Shown here: positions 18,058 to 27,500 of the stretch, piece after piece | How the letters are laid out: the number at the start of each line of letters is the position of its first letter | Numbering within the stretch: the stretch's first letter is position 1 | From: Amycolatopsis oliviviridis | GTDB lineage: Bacteria > Actinomycetota > Actinomycetes > Mycobacteriales > Pseudonocardiaceae | Reading direction: 5' to 3' | Assembly (NCBI RefSeq): GCF_014654365.1 | Contig: NZ_BNAY01000010.1 | Location: 310,001-374,000, forward strand | DNA: 64,000 nt | Notes under the pieces: model-generated | Told to the model about the DNA's origin: nothing | Seen by the model: the letters and a program-made list of their open reading frames with translations, nothing else | Databases searched by the model: none | Translations under genes and position numbers: made by a program

Positions 18058-18183
18058 GGTCGCCTCCTCGTCGTAGCTCCAAGAGCCTTGAAAAGAAGGC
18101 GGACCATGCCGGGAAACCGTTAACGGCTCCACCAAAGCGGCGAAGCCATCGGTACTGGTTCGCGACCGAACCGCAACCCGGGG

Positions 18184-19047
18184 TCAGTCCAAGAACACCA
18201 GGTCCAACCCCCGCAGCCGGTCCTGGTCCGCGATGACGTCGATCTCGGTGATCCGCCCGTCTTCGAACGAGAACGCGAGCACTACCGAAGGCCGGCCTTC
18301 GTCGGCCATCACGAGGCCGACGCCGCCGTTCACCAACGCGAGCTGAGTGACAGCCGCCCGCACCGAAGCGGCAGCCGCACCACGGGCGACGACAGACGCG
18401 CCCCGCAGGAAGACCGGCGTGCGCGACGGTCCTGCCGCCTTGTCGGCGCGGAGGACGACGTCGGGGTGGAGCAGTTCGAGGAGTGCTTCGAAGTCCCCGC
18501 CGCGGGCCGCGGCCAGGTAGGCGTCGACGACCTGGCGCCGTCGCGCGAGGTCCGGTTCCGCGGCGGCGGAACGGCCTTGGACGCGGCGCCGCGCGCGGCT
18601 CGCGAGTTGCCTCGCGGCGGCCGGGGTGCGGTCGATCAGCGGGGCGATCTCGTCGAACGGTACGGCGAACATGTCGTGCAGGACGAACGCCAGCCGTTCG
18701 GCGGGGGCCAGGGTATCCAGGACCACCAGCATCGCGAGCCCGACCGAGTCGGCGAGCACCGCGTCGGCGGCGGGATCGGCCGAGGAGTCGGCGGGATCGG
18801 AGAACGCGGCGTCGAGCGGTTCCTCCTGCCGGTGGTCACGCGAGCGCAGCACGTTGAGGCACACTCGCGCCACCACCGTCGTGAGCCAGCCGCCGAGGTT
18901 CTCGATCTCGGACGCGTCGGTCCGGTCGAGCCTCAGCCACGTGTCCTGGACGGCGTCCTCGGCCTCGCTGGCCGAGCCCAGCATCCGGTACGCCACCGCC
19001 CGCAACCTGACGCGGTGCTCCTCGAAACGTTCCGTCAGCCGATCCAC
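18184..19047 (-). CDS. ECF sigma factor of the SigJ/ECF41 type with SnoaL-like tail
   Basis: A 287-residue sigma factor. Regions sigma-2 (RAVAYRMLGSASEAEDAVQDTWLRL in shorter pieces) and sigma-4 (APAERLAFVLHDMFAVPFDEIA, then PAAARQLASRARRRV) are canonical. The C-terminal 110 residues form an NTF2/SnoaL-like domain (VVDAYLAAARGGDFEALLELLHPDV), the defining trait of ECF41; that tail regulates sigma activity in place of an anti-sigma factor. The GTG at 19047 follows GAGGAG. No carboxymuconolactone or oxidoreductase partner gene, common for ECF41, is adjacent. Confidence 0.92.
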   Translation of the reverse strand: MDRLTERFEEHRVRLRAVAYRMLGSASEAEDAVQDTWLRLDRTDASEIENLGGWLTTVVARVCLNVLRSRDHRQEEPLDAAFSDPADSSADPAADAVLADSVGLAMLVVLDTLAPAERLAFVLHDMFAVPFDEIAPLIDRTPAAARQLASRARRRVQGRSAAAEPDLARRRQVVDAYLAAARGGDFEALLELLHPDVVLRADKAAGPSRTPVFLRGASVVARGAAAASVRAAVTQLALVNGGVGLVMADEGRPSVVLAFSFEDGRITEIDVIADQDRLRGLDLVFLD

Positions 19048-19081
19048 CGCACTCCTCGCTCCCGCAGAACCCCGCTCACAT

Positions 19082-19996
19082 CTAACAGCCACCCAGATCG
19101 TCGGTGAACCGCACGCCCGACGAGCGGTAAGCGGCGGCCCGGTCCGCGGCCGCCTGCGGCGTGAGGACCTCGTTCTTCGCGTAGTAGACCCAGTCGACCT
19201 GTTCGAGGTAGGTGCTCGTGCCACCGGAGTGCTGGGTGAGGTCGATGAACCACTGGTTCACGTTCAGGGACATGTCCTGCCGCGGATACACGTCGAACGG
19301 CCCGCCGCGGTCGTGGTCGGCCACCAGCGCGCCGTCGATGTAGTACCGGACGTGGCCGTCGGACACGGTCGCGGCGACGGAGTGCCAGCCGTCGATGCTG
19401 CGGCGCTGGCTGTCGCTCTTGTTCTCGGCGTACCACGGTTCCGGCGTGTAGGTGTGCCAGCTGGTCTGGAAATTGACCGGTCCTGTCTCGCCCCAGCCGC
19501 CGTTCGGCAGATACTCGGAGAAGTCCAGTTCGCTGTAGATCGGGTCGTTGTCGTAGCGGAGCGGGCTGATGGTGAAGAACGTCTGGTTGATCCTGTCCCC
19601 GTCCGGGCCCGACGCCGGCGCGTCCGAGAAGCGGATCCGCGCCGCGTAGGTCCCTTCGAAGAACCGCCGGTCGGGCTGCATGATCTCGGTCTGCGTCGTG
19701 CCCGCGGGCGTGCCGTCGGTGGTGGAGGCGAGTTGCAGCACCTTGTCCCCGCCGGACGTCGGGAACGTGATGCCTTCCGGAGCCCACCGCGCGCCGCCGA
19801 CGCCGGGGCCGCCGGCACCGGAGCGCACTTCCCAGCCGTGCTGGGAGAGGAGACCGTCGGTATGCGAGCTGTAGTGGAAGTCGTCGAACAACGCCCCGCA
19901 GGCGGCCGCCCCTGCCGCGGTACCCGGCGCCATCCCGAGGGCGGCCACCGACAAGGCGGCGACGGCTACGAAGCGAAACTTCCCCGGTGCAGACAT
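19082..19996 (-). CDS. Secreted glycoside hydrolase family 16-like enzyme
   Basis: A 304-residue exported beta-glucanase-type protein. The ATG at 19996 follows AAAGGAG and begins a Sec signal peptide ending near AAGAAACG. The jelly-roll carries the GH16 catalytic motif ExDxxE as ELDFSE (Glu156, Asp158, Glu161). Flanking text fits the family: RIRFSDAPASGPDGDRINQ before it and DGWHSVAATVSDGHVRYYIDG after it. The polysaccharide substrate is not readable. A GntR/UTRA regulator is divergent with a palindromic site between them, so expression is probably induced by a sugar phosphate or oligosaccharide. Confidence 0.85.
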   Translation of the reverse strand: MSAPGKFRFVAVAALSVAALGMAPGTAAGAAACGALFDDFHYSSHTDGLLSQHGWEVRSGAGGPGVGGARWAPEGITFPTSGGDKVLQLASTTDGTPAGTTQTEIMQPDRRFFEGTYAARIRFSDAPASGPDGDRINQTFFTISPLRYDNDPIYSELDFSEYLPNGGWGETGPVNFQTSWHTYTPEPWYAENKSDSQRRSIDGWHSVAATVSDGHVRYYIDGALVADHDRGGPFDVYPRQDMSLNVNQWFIDLTQHSGGTSTYLEQVDWVYYAKNEVLTPQAAADRAAAYRSSGVRFTDDLGGC

Positions 19997-20058
19997 CGTC
20001 GTCTCCTTTACCACTGGTCAGTTTCTACCAAGGTCTCCTCCCGAACCGGTAAAGTCAA

Positions 20059-20074
20059 TAGGTCTAGACAACTT
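20059..20074. promoter_or_regulatory. Likely GntR operator (DasR-box-like palindrome)
   Basis: TAGGTCTAGACAACTT contains the perfect palindrome GTCTAGAC (20062-20069). It resembles the dre box bound by DasR, a HutC/UTRA-type GntR protein (consensus near AGTGGTCTAGACCACT). A half-like ACTGGTCA lies at 20013-20020. The site is in the 121-bp space between the GH16 and GntR genes and would control both. Confidence 0.5.
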
Positions 20075-20117
20075 GTCCACCAGCCAATCGACCCTGACCA
20101 CTGGGTAGGCTGCGGCC

Positions 20118-20828
20118 ATGCGGCGAACAGAGGTCAAGGAACGGCTGCGCCAGCTCATCGAGCGGCGGATGCCGGGCGAGTTCCTGCCTTCGGAACGCGC
20201 GCTGAGCACCGAAATCGGCGTCTCGCGCCCGACGCTGCGCGCCGCGATCGACGAGCTGGAACGCGACGGTCTCGTGGTCCGCGAACACGGCCGGGGCACG
20301 TTCACCGCGCCGCGCAAGATCTCCCAGGACCTCCTGCCCGCCACCGGCGGAGAGCAGTTCGCCCCGCCCGCCGAGGGTGAATGGAGCAGCCGGGTGATCG
20401 ACTTCGCCACCACCCCGGCGGGTGCCCGGCTCGGCAAACGGCTCGAGGTCTCCCCCGGCCACACGCTGGTGGCCGTCACGCGCGTCCGCGTCGTCGAAGA
20501 GGCGCCGATGGCGATCGAGCGGATCCTGGTCCCGCGCGATCTCGTGCCGGACATCACGCGCGCCGGCTTCGAGACCGGCTCGTTCTACGAGTTGCTCCGC
20601 ACGCGATACGAGGTCGTTCCCGCGACGGCCGTGCAGGTCATCGAACCCACCGTCACCGACGCCGACGAGTCCGGCCTGCTCGGCGTCCCGCTGCACTCCC
20701 CCGCGCTGCTGTTCGAGCGCACCACCCGCGACGCGGACGGCCGCGTGATCGAGTACACCCGCTCGATCTACCGGGGCGACCGCTACCGGATCACCTCGCA
20801 CCTCAAGTTCGACCACACCTCCGGCTGA
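20118..20828 (+). CDS. GntR-family regulator with UTRA domain (HutC/DasR type)
   Basis: A 236-residue regulator. The winged helix (LRQLIERRMPGEFLPSERAL, SRPTLRAAIDELERDGLV, HGRGTFTA) fills residues 5-65, and a UTRA ligand-binding domain follows (RLEVSPGHTLVAVTRVRVV to YTRSIYRGDRYRITSHLKF). UTRA proteins sense sugar phosphates, histidine derivatives or similar small molecules. The divergent GH16 glycosidase and the GTCTAGAC palindrome point to control of polysaccharide use. The ATG at 20118 begins directly with the family text; it has little Shine-Dalgarno. Confidence 0.92.
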   Translation: MRRTEVKERLRQLIERRMPGEFLPSERALSTEIGVSRPTLRAAIDELERDGLVVREHGRGTFTAPRKISQDLLPATGGEQFAPPAEGEWSSRVIDFATTPAGARLGKRLEVSPGHTLVAVTRVRVVEEAPMAIERILVPRDLVPDITRAGFETGSFYELLRTRYEVVPATAVQVIEPTVTDADESGLLGVPLHSPALLFERTTRDADGRVIEYTRSIYRGDRYRITSHLKFDHTSG

Positions 20829-20857
20829 CTCCGGCGTGCCGGGGCCGCCCGCCGGAG
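20829..20857 (+). terminator. Hairpin after the GntR gene
   Basis: CTCCGGCG (20829-20836) pairs with CGCCGGAG (20850-20857) around a GC-rich 13-nt loop, starting just past the stop codon. There is no T-run, as is usual in this type of genome. It also lies 24 bp before the nuclease-helicase gene. Confidence 0.4.
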
Positions 20858-20880
20858 CGGCCGTGTAAGACTCCCGGGCG

Positions 20881-23800
20881 ATGTACACCCCGTCCGATCT
20901 CGCCGATCTGCTCGAATGCGAGCACCGCAGCCTCCTGACCCAGGCGCTGGCCGCCGGCCTCCCGGGAGCGCCGCGGCCGGGCTCCGGGCCGGATCAGCTG
21001 GCCGTCACGCACGGGCGTGCGCACGAGGCCGCGACGCTGGACAAGCTGCGCGGCGAGCGGAGCGCCGTCGTCGAGATCGACGAACGCGACCCGGTCGTCG
21101 CCGCGAAGGCCACCGAGGAGGCGCTGCGGGCCGGTGCCCCGGTGATCTACCAGGCGGTCTTCCACGACGGCGAGTTCTCCGGCCGCGCCGACTTCCTGAT
21201 GCGGGACGACGAGGGCCGCTACGAGGTCTACGACACGAAGCTGGCCAGGCACGCGAAGCCCGCCGCGGTGGTCCAGCTGACCGCGTACGCCGACGCCCTG
21301 CGCCGGGCGGGCTGGCCCGCCGGTCCGGAGATGCATCTGCTGCTGGGCGACCACAGCACTCGTTCTTTCCGCGTCGACGACTTCCTCCCGCTGGTGGACC
21401 GGCTCCGCGCCCGGCTGGAGAATCGGCCGCCGACGTTGCCGGTCCCGATCTGGGCCGACGAACGGCCCGCCTGTGGCGGCTGCTCCTTCTCCTCGCACTG
21501 CGCGAGCGCCCGCGAAGCCGACCGCGACCTTTCGCTGGTCGCGGGCATGCGCGGTGACCAGCGGCGCAAACTCGTAGCCGCGGGTCTCGGCACCATCGAC
21601 GCGCTCGCGGCGGCCGCGCCGGAGGACCGGCCGCGCGACATCTCGGTGACGTCGTTCACCACGCTGCGCGCCCAAGCCGCGATCCAGGTCCGGCAGGACG
21701 ACACCGGGCGGATCGCCTACGAGATCATCGATCCGGACGCGCTGGCCGAACTGCCGCCGCCCGCGCCCGGCGACGTCTTCTTCGACATGGAAGGCGACCC
21801 GTACGCGCTGGCGGGCGAGGGGCTCGAATACCTCTTCGGCGCGGTGACCGCCGAAGAGGACACGAAGTTCACGCCGTTCTGGGCGCACAACCGGTCACAG
21901 GAGAAGCGCGCCTTTGAGGAGTTCGTCGACTTCGCCACCGCGAGGCTCACCGAACATCCCGGTTCGCACGTCTATCACTACGCCCCGTACGAGGTCACCG
22001 CGATCAAACGGCTCGCCGCCGTGCACGGGACCCGCGAGGACGCCGTCGACCATCTGCTGCGCAGCGGTGGCCTGGTGGATCTGTATTCCGTGGTGCGCAA
22101 GGCACTCCGGGTCTCGCAGCGGTCGTACTCCATCAAGTACCTCGAACCGCTCTACATGCCCGAAGCCCGCGACGGCGACGTCAAGACCGCGGTTTCGAGC
22201 ATCGAGGCCTACGAGGAATACCTGACGCTCACGGCCTCCGGCGAGACAGCGCACGCGGACGAAGTGCTGCGCGGGATCAGCGACTACAACGAGTACGACT
22301 GTGTCTCCACGCTGCGGCTGTTCGAGTTCCTCCACAAGATCCGGGTGGACGAAGGGATCGCGCTCGCCGAGCCGCCCGAAGAGTCCGATGTGGACGCTCT
22401 GCTCCGCCAGACCGAAGAGGACGTCGCGGCCCAGAAACGCGCCGAACGCGCGGCGCAGCTGGCCGCGCTGGTCGATCCGCTGCTGGACGGGCTGCCCGAC
22501 GATCCGGCCGAGTTCACCGGTGAGGACCGCGCCCGCGCGCTGCTGGCCGCGTCCGTCGGCTACCACCGCCGTGAGACGAATCCGGCGTGGTGGGAGTACT
22601 TCCGCCAGCTCGCCGCCCCGCTCGGCGATCTGGAGACCGACAACGCCTGCACCGTCCCGGTGGCCATGGAGGCCGGGGAATGGGTGCCGCCGTCGGGCCG
22701 GGTCCGCAAGGCGAAGCGTTCGCTGAGCCTCCGCTGCGACCCGGACCGGCCGCATCCCTTCGCCCCCGGCGACGACGTCCGCCTCCGCTACGGGGCGGCC
22801 GCGCGGGACGCCAAGGTCGTCTCGGCCACCGCCGTCGAACTGACCCTCGAAGAGAGCTGCCCGCCGGACGAGACGACCGCCGACCGGCCGGTCGCGGTGC
22901 TGCCCGGCAGCCCGGTCCGGCCCTCGCCCAAGGACGACGCGGTCGCGGATCTCGCCCGGCTCGTCGTCGACACGCTGCCGGTGCTGCCCGCCCATCCCGG
23001 CGTCGATCTGCTGCGCCGCACGACGCCCCGGCTGCGCGACGACCGGACGCTGCCCGAGCCCGGGCCGGATCTGGTGAGCACGGTGATCGAGGCCGTCGAG
23101 GCGCTCGACGGCTCCACGCTCGCCGTCCAGGGCCCGCCCGGCGCGGGCAAGACGTACCTGGCGGGGCGGCTGATCGCGAAGCTCGTGCGCGCGGGCAAGA
23201 CGATCGCCGTCACCTCGACCAGTCACAAGGCCGTGGAGAACGTGCTGTCCGCCGCGCTGAAGAACGCGCCGGACCTGCCGTGCGCGAAACGCGCCAAGCG
23301 GACCCCGGATCCGTCCGCGCCGTGGGAGCAGCCGAAGACCAATCCCGCGCTGGTGAAATGGCGCGAGGAGCACGACACCGGCCATCTGGTCGGCGGGACC
23401 GCGTGGACGTTCGCGAACGCCGCGATCCGCGAGGAGCCGTTCGACCTGCTGATCATCGACGAGGCGGGCCAGTTCGCCCTCGCCGACGCGCTCGCGGTGT
23501 CGATGTGCGCCAAGAACCTCCTGCTGCTGGGCGATCCGCAGCAGTTGCCGCAGGTCGTGCAGGGCACGCATCCGGCCGGTGCCGAGGCGTCCGCGCTCGG
23601 GCATCTGATCGGCGAGGCCGACATCATCCCGGCCGGGCTCGGCTACTTCCTCGACGAGACCCGCCGGATGCACCCCGCCGTCTGCGCGCCGGTCTCGCGG
23701 CTGTCCTACGCGGGCCGCCTGCACTCGCATCCCTCGGCGGCCGAACGGGCGATCGACGGCGTCGAGGCGGGCCTGTACCTCGCCGAGGTCGACCATCACG

Positions 23801-24276
23801 GCAACACGACGCGGTCGGTCGAGGAGGCCGAAGCGGTCACCGCCCTCGTGGCCGAACTCCACGGGCGCGCCTGGACCGATCACGGCGAGCCGCGCCCGCT
23901 CGGCGACGAGGACATCCTGGTCGTGGCGCCGTACAACCTGCAGGCCCGGGTGGTGGCGCGCGCACTGGACCAGGCCGGATACCCCGGCGTGCGGGTGGGC
24001 ACCGTGGACCGGTTCCAGGGGCAGGAGGCGCCGGTGGTGATCACCACCATGACCTCGTCGTCGGCGGTCGATCTGCCACGCGGCCTGGACTTCCTGCTCT
24101 CCCGCAACCGGCTCAACGTCGCGCTTTCGCGGGCGCAGGCGCTCGCGATCGTGGTGTGCTCACCCCGGCTGGTCGAGGCGGACATCCGCACAGTCGACCA
24201 GATGCGGCTGGTTTCGGGCATGCTCGGGTTGATGACCGAAGCCGTGCCGTGGCACGCAGGACGGAGTGGACGATGA
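20881..24276 (+). CDS. TM0106-type nuclease fused to RNase H-like domain and SF1 helicase
   Basis: A 1131-residue, three-part nucleic-acid enzyme. Residues 1-210 are a Cas4/RecB-like nuclease: His48, Asp104 (GRADFL), Asp118-x-Lys120 (YDTK), Gln132-xxx-Tyr136 (QLTAY), and four Cys for an iron-sulfur cluster (Cys13; Cys198, Cys201, Cys207 in CGGCSFSSHC). Residues 295-490 are RNase H-like (Asp302 and Glu304 in FFDMEGDPYA, Asp473 in YNEYDCVST). Residues 735-1115 are a superfamily 1 helicase of the Upf1/Dna2 type: Walker A GPPGAGKT 751-758, DEAG 860-863, GDPQQLPQ, TVDRFQGQE, LNVALSRAQ. All catalytic motifs are intact. The closest functional parallel is Dna2-like end or flap processing; a repair or defence role is inference. 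It overlaps the next gene by 4 bp. Confidence 0.9.
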   Translation: MYTPSDLADLLECEHRSLLTQALAAGLPGAPRPGSGPDQLAVTHGRAHEAATLDKLRGERSAVVEIDERDPVVAAKATEEALRAGAPVIYQAVFHDGEFSGRADFLMRDDEGRYEVYDTKLARHAKPAAVVQLTAYADALRRAGWPAGPEMHLLLGDHSTRSFRVDDFLPLVDRLRARLENRPPTLPVPIWADERPACGGCSFSSHCASAREADRDLSLVAGMRGDQRRKLVAAGLGTIDALAAAAPEDRPRDISVTSFTTLRAQAAIQVRQDDTGRIAYEIIDPDALAELPPPAPGDVFFDMEGDPYALAGEGLEYLFGAVTAEEDTKFTPFWAHNRSQEKRAFEEFVDFATARLTEHPGSHVYHYAPYEVTAIKRLAAVHGTREDAVDHLLRSGGLVDLYSVVRKALRVSQRSYSIKYLEPLYMPEARDGDVKTAVSSIEAYEEYLTLTASGETAHADEVLRGISDYNEYDCVSTLRLFEFLHKIRVDEGIALAEPPEESDVDALLRQTEEDVAAQKRAERAAQLAALVDPLLDGLPDDPAEFTGEDRARALLAASVGYHRRETNPAWWEYFRQLAAPLGDLETDNACTVPVAMEAGEWVPPSGRVRKAKRSLSLRCDPDRPHPFAPGDDVRLRYGAAARDAKVVSATAVELTLEESCPPDETTADRPVAVLPGSPVRPSPKDDAVADLARLVVDTLPVLPAHPGVDLLRRTTPRLRDDRTLPEPGPDLVSTVIEAVEALDGSTLAVQGPPGAGKTYLAGRLIAKLVRAGKTIAVTSTSHKAVENVLSAALKNAPDLPCAKRAKRTPDPSAPWEQPKTNPALVKWREEHDTGHLVGGTAWTFANAAIREEPFDLLIIDEAGQFALADALAVSMCAKNLLLLGDPQQLPQVVQGTHPAGAEASALGHLIGEADIIPAGLGYFLDETRRMHPAVCAPVSRLSYAGRLHSHPSAAERAIDGVEAGLYLAEVDHHGNTTRSVEEAEAVTALVAELHGRAWTDHGEPRPLGDEDILVVAPYNLQARVVARALDQAGYPGVRVGTVDRFQGQEAPVVITTMTSSSAVDLPRGLDFLLSRNRLNVALSRAQALAIVVCSPRLVEADIRTVDQMRLVSGMLGLMTEAVPWHAGRSGR

Positions 24277-24569
24277 CCGAGAACAGCCCGGACAAGAAGC
24301 CGGAGATCCTCGACGCCGAGATCGTCGAGGACACCCCCACCCCACCGGTCGAGGTCCCGGAGCCGGATTACAGCGAGTCGGGCGTGCCCTCGTTCGACCA
24401 CGTGCGGGACCGGATCGAGCAGCGGTACACGACCTCGATCGGCTCGACCGAGCTCGCGGGCCTCGGCGGCAAGGAGGACGTGGCCTCGCTGGACAAGAAG
24501 ATCGCCGACCGCGACAAGGCCGCGAAGGACAAGCTGGCCGAGATCCGCCGCGCGATGCGGGAGCAGTGA
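24273..24569 (+). CDS. Small charged protein coupled to the nuclease-helicase, 98 aa
   Basis: I do not recognise a family. The ATG at 24273 overlaps the stop of the nuclease-helicase gene (ATGA), so the two are translated together. The first 40 residues are acidic and probably disordered (EILDAEIVEDTPTPP). The last 40 (LGGKEDVASLDKKIADRDKA then KLAEIRRAMREQ) should form a charged helix or coiled coil. It has no Cys and no membrane segment. Its coupling suggests a partner or modulator of the enzyme. Confidence 0.75.
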   Translation: MTENSPDKKPEILDAEIVEDTPTPPVEVPEPDYSESGVPSFDHVRDRIEQRYTTSIGSTELAGLGGKEDVASLDKKIADRDKAAKDKLAEIRRAMREQ

Positions 24570-24570
24570 G

Positions 24571-27500
24571 CTAACCCCAGTGCGGTGACCCGGCTTTCAG
24601 CGCGAGGGCGTGCGACCGTCGGTAGTGCTCGGCGGCCACTTCGGGCCGGCCGAGTGCGGTGGCCAGCTCACCGAGGTAGTGCGCGACCGGCCTGAGGGTC
24701 AGCAGTCCGCTCCCCGCTCCGGCGATCTCCCCGGCGGCGGGCAGGAGCTCGCCGTAAAGACGCTCGCCGGTCGCGCGGTCGCCGAGTTCGATCGCGACGA
24801 CGGCGTGCAGACAGGTGCGGGCCTCGTACAGCAGGTCCCGGGGCGAGTCCGGGATCGGGAGGACCGGGCGGCACCAGCTTTCGTAAGCGCCGTAACCGCT
24901 TTCGCGCGCTTCGGGCGGCATGCCCCGTTGGATCCGGTCGCAGAACAGGGCCAGCGCGAGGATCCCGTTGTCCACTCCGGACATCGCCGCTCCGGCGAGC
25001 CCCGCCGCCGCGGCACGATACGCGGCTTCCCCGCCGTCGCCGGTCATCGCGGCCCGCATCGCGCGGTACCAGCGGGTGAACACGCCGACGAGCGGAAGAC
25101 CGTACTTCTCCCCGAGCCCGTCCGCGGCCGCGGCGTGCCGGTCCGCGGCCTCGAACTCCGCGAGCGCGCTGTTCGCCTGCACGAGCACGAGGTGGCCGAG
25201 CACCTCGAAGGTCACCAGCCGGTGCCGCGTGGCGAGATCGACGAGTTCCGTGCCGATCGCGGCCCGCTGGGGCGCGAGCCCTGCCCGATCGAAGGACTGC
25301 AGGAACCGGGCGTTGAGCGCGAACGCCAGCAGCGCCGGATCGTCGAGCCGCCGGGCGAGTTCCTCGGCCTCCCGGGCCGCCTCGCGAGCCCGTCGTCCAC
25401 CCGCGTTCCGCAGCTCGACGGCGAGGGTGGCCAGCAGGCGGCACCGCTCGGCCTCCCGTTCGACGGGCAACGCGGCGAGGGTCCGCTCGACGGCGTCCGC
25501 GATCCGCGAGGCCAGTCCGGGGTCGTCGCTCTCGGTCCAGAGGGCGGGGACGTCGAAGGCGCCGAGCACCCGTGCGGTCAGCAGTGGATCGTCCAGCTTT
25601 TCCGCCAGTTCCAGGGCTTCGGCCCGATGCTTTCGGGACTGGCCGAGGCCGCCCGCCACCGCCGACGCGCGAGCCTTGCCCATGATCAGCTCAAGCCGCT
25701 TCTCCGGATCGGAGGCGCCGGACCGGTCGTACGCGGTGAGCGCGGCGTCCCAGAGTCGCGCCGCTTCCGCTTGCGCGTAACGACTTTCGGCTCGTTCGGC
25801 GGCGGCCTGGGCGTACCGCGCGGCGCGGCAGGCGTGCGCTTCGGACAGCAGGAAGTGGTGTGCCAAGGCGTCGACGTCGTCCGGGCGAAGGACTTCCAGC
25901 GCCTCGGCGATCCTGCCGTGCTCGCGGGCCCTCCGCGTACGGGAGAGATCATGATAGAGCGTGTCCCGCACGAGGGCGTGCGCGAACCGGAACCGGCGCG
26001 GCGCCCGTTCGGTCAGGAATCCGTGCCGGACCACGATTTCCACCGCGTCGAGCGCGGTTTCCCCGGCCAGGGCCTCCAGGACGTCCAGGTCGACGTCCGT
26101 ACCGATCACCGCGGCCCGCCGCACCACGCCGCGGGCCTCGTCCGGTAACGCCTCCACCCGGTGCCGGACGACGTCGCGGACCCCCGGCGGCACCGCGTCC
26201 AGGGCGGCCGGGCCCTCGGCGGCCAGCAGGCGGGCGAGCTCACGGACGAAGAAGGCGTTGCCGCCGCTGCGGCGATGGATCACCGCGGCGGTTCCCGGGC
26301 CGACGTCCTCCCCGGTGGTGATCCGGACCAGGCCGGCGACCTCGGTCTCCGGCAGACCGGCGAGATAGATCCGCGTCGGCTCGGCTCGCGCGGCCCGGCC
26401 GAGGAATTCCGTCAGGCGGTCGGGCGGATCGGTGCCGCGATAGGTCGCGACGACCAGCACCGGCTCGGACAGGACCGCGGTCAGCAACGCCAACGTCTCC
26501 TCGCCCGCCCAGTGCAGGTCGTCGAGGACCAGCAGCAGCGGCGCGGCACCGGACAGATGAGACGCGACCGCCCGATGCCATCGCCAGCGCGCGGCCACGG
26601 GATCATCGGTCGCCGGGTCCGCCGCCGGGGCGGCGCCGTACCCGGCGTCGGCGAGTGTGGCCAGGATCCGGGTCCAGGCGAAAGCGGGTGGCACACCTTC
26701 GTCATCGGGGTTGTTCCCCCAGGCCGTGGTCCAGCCGCGGGCGGCGAGGCGGGCGGCGAACGCCTCGGCGAGCGCGGTCTTCCCGACCCCGGCGTCGCCG
26801 GAGACGAGCACCAGCCGCGACCGTGTCGCGGCTTCCTCGAGTTTCGCCAGCTCCGCGTCGCGGCCGACCAGTGGCCGCTCGACGATCTTCGGCGCGGACG
26901 GCTTCAGCCGGGGCGCCTGCGCCAGGATGTCGGCTTCCAGCTCACGCAGGCCGTCGCCGGGATCGAGGCCGAGTTCGTCGGCGAGCCGTTCGCGCGCGGC
27001 GCGCAGTACGGCCAGTGCGTCGCCTTGCCTGCCCGATCGGTAGAGCGCGAGCGCCAGCAGCCGGGAACCGTTTTCCCGCAGGGGGTATTCACGCACTCGC
27101 GGTTCCAGCTCGGGGATCACTTCGGCGGCGCGCCCGAGCGCGAGGAGGGCTTCGGCGCGGAGTTCCCCGGCCAGCAGCCGGAGTTCGGTCAGGCGGGAGA
27201 CCTCCCCGCGCGCCCAGCCCTCCTCCGCGAACTCGGCGTACGCGGGCCCTCGCCACGACGCCAGCGCGGTGTCCACTCGCGACAGTGCGGCGTCCGCGCG
27301 GCGGGCGTCCAGCAATTCACGGGCCGCTGCGACGGCGGCCTCGAAGTCCCAGGCGTCGACCGAGTCCGTGCGCAGGGCGTAACCACGGGCGACCGTGACG
27401 AGCAGCCGCGCGGGCTCACGGGGCGCGCGGTCCGGCTCCAGCGCGCGGCGCAGGGCACCGACGAACGTCTGGACGGCGCCGACAGCGCCCTCGGGCGGAC

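Noticed and set aside
18157..18172. GGTTCG-CGAC-CGAACC dyad upstream of the dGTPase gene
   Set aside because: A single six-base dyad in GC-rich DNA with no second copy; chance is a sufficient explanation.
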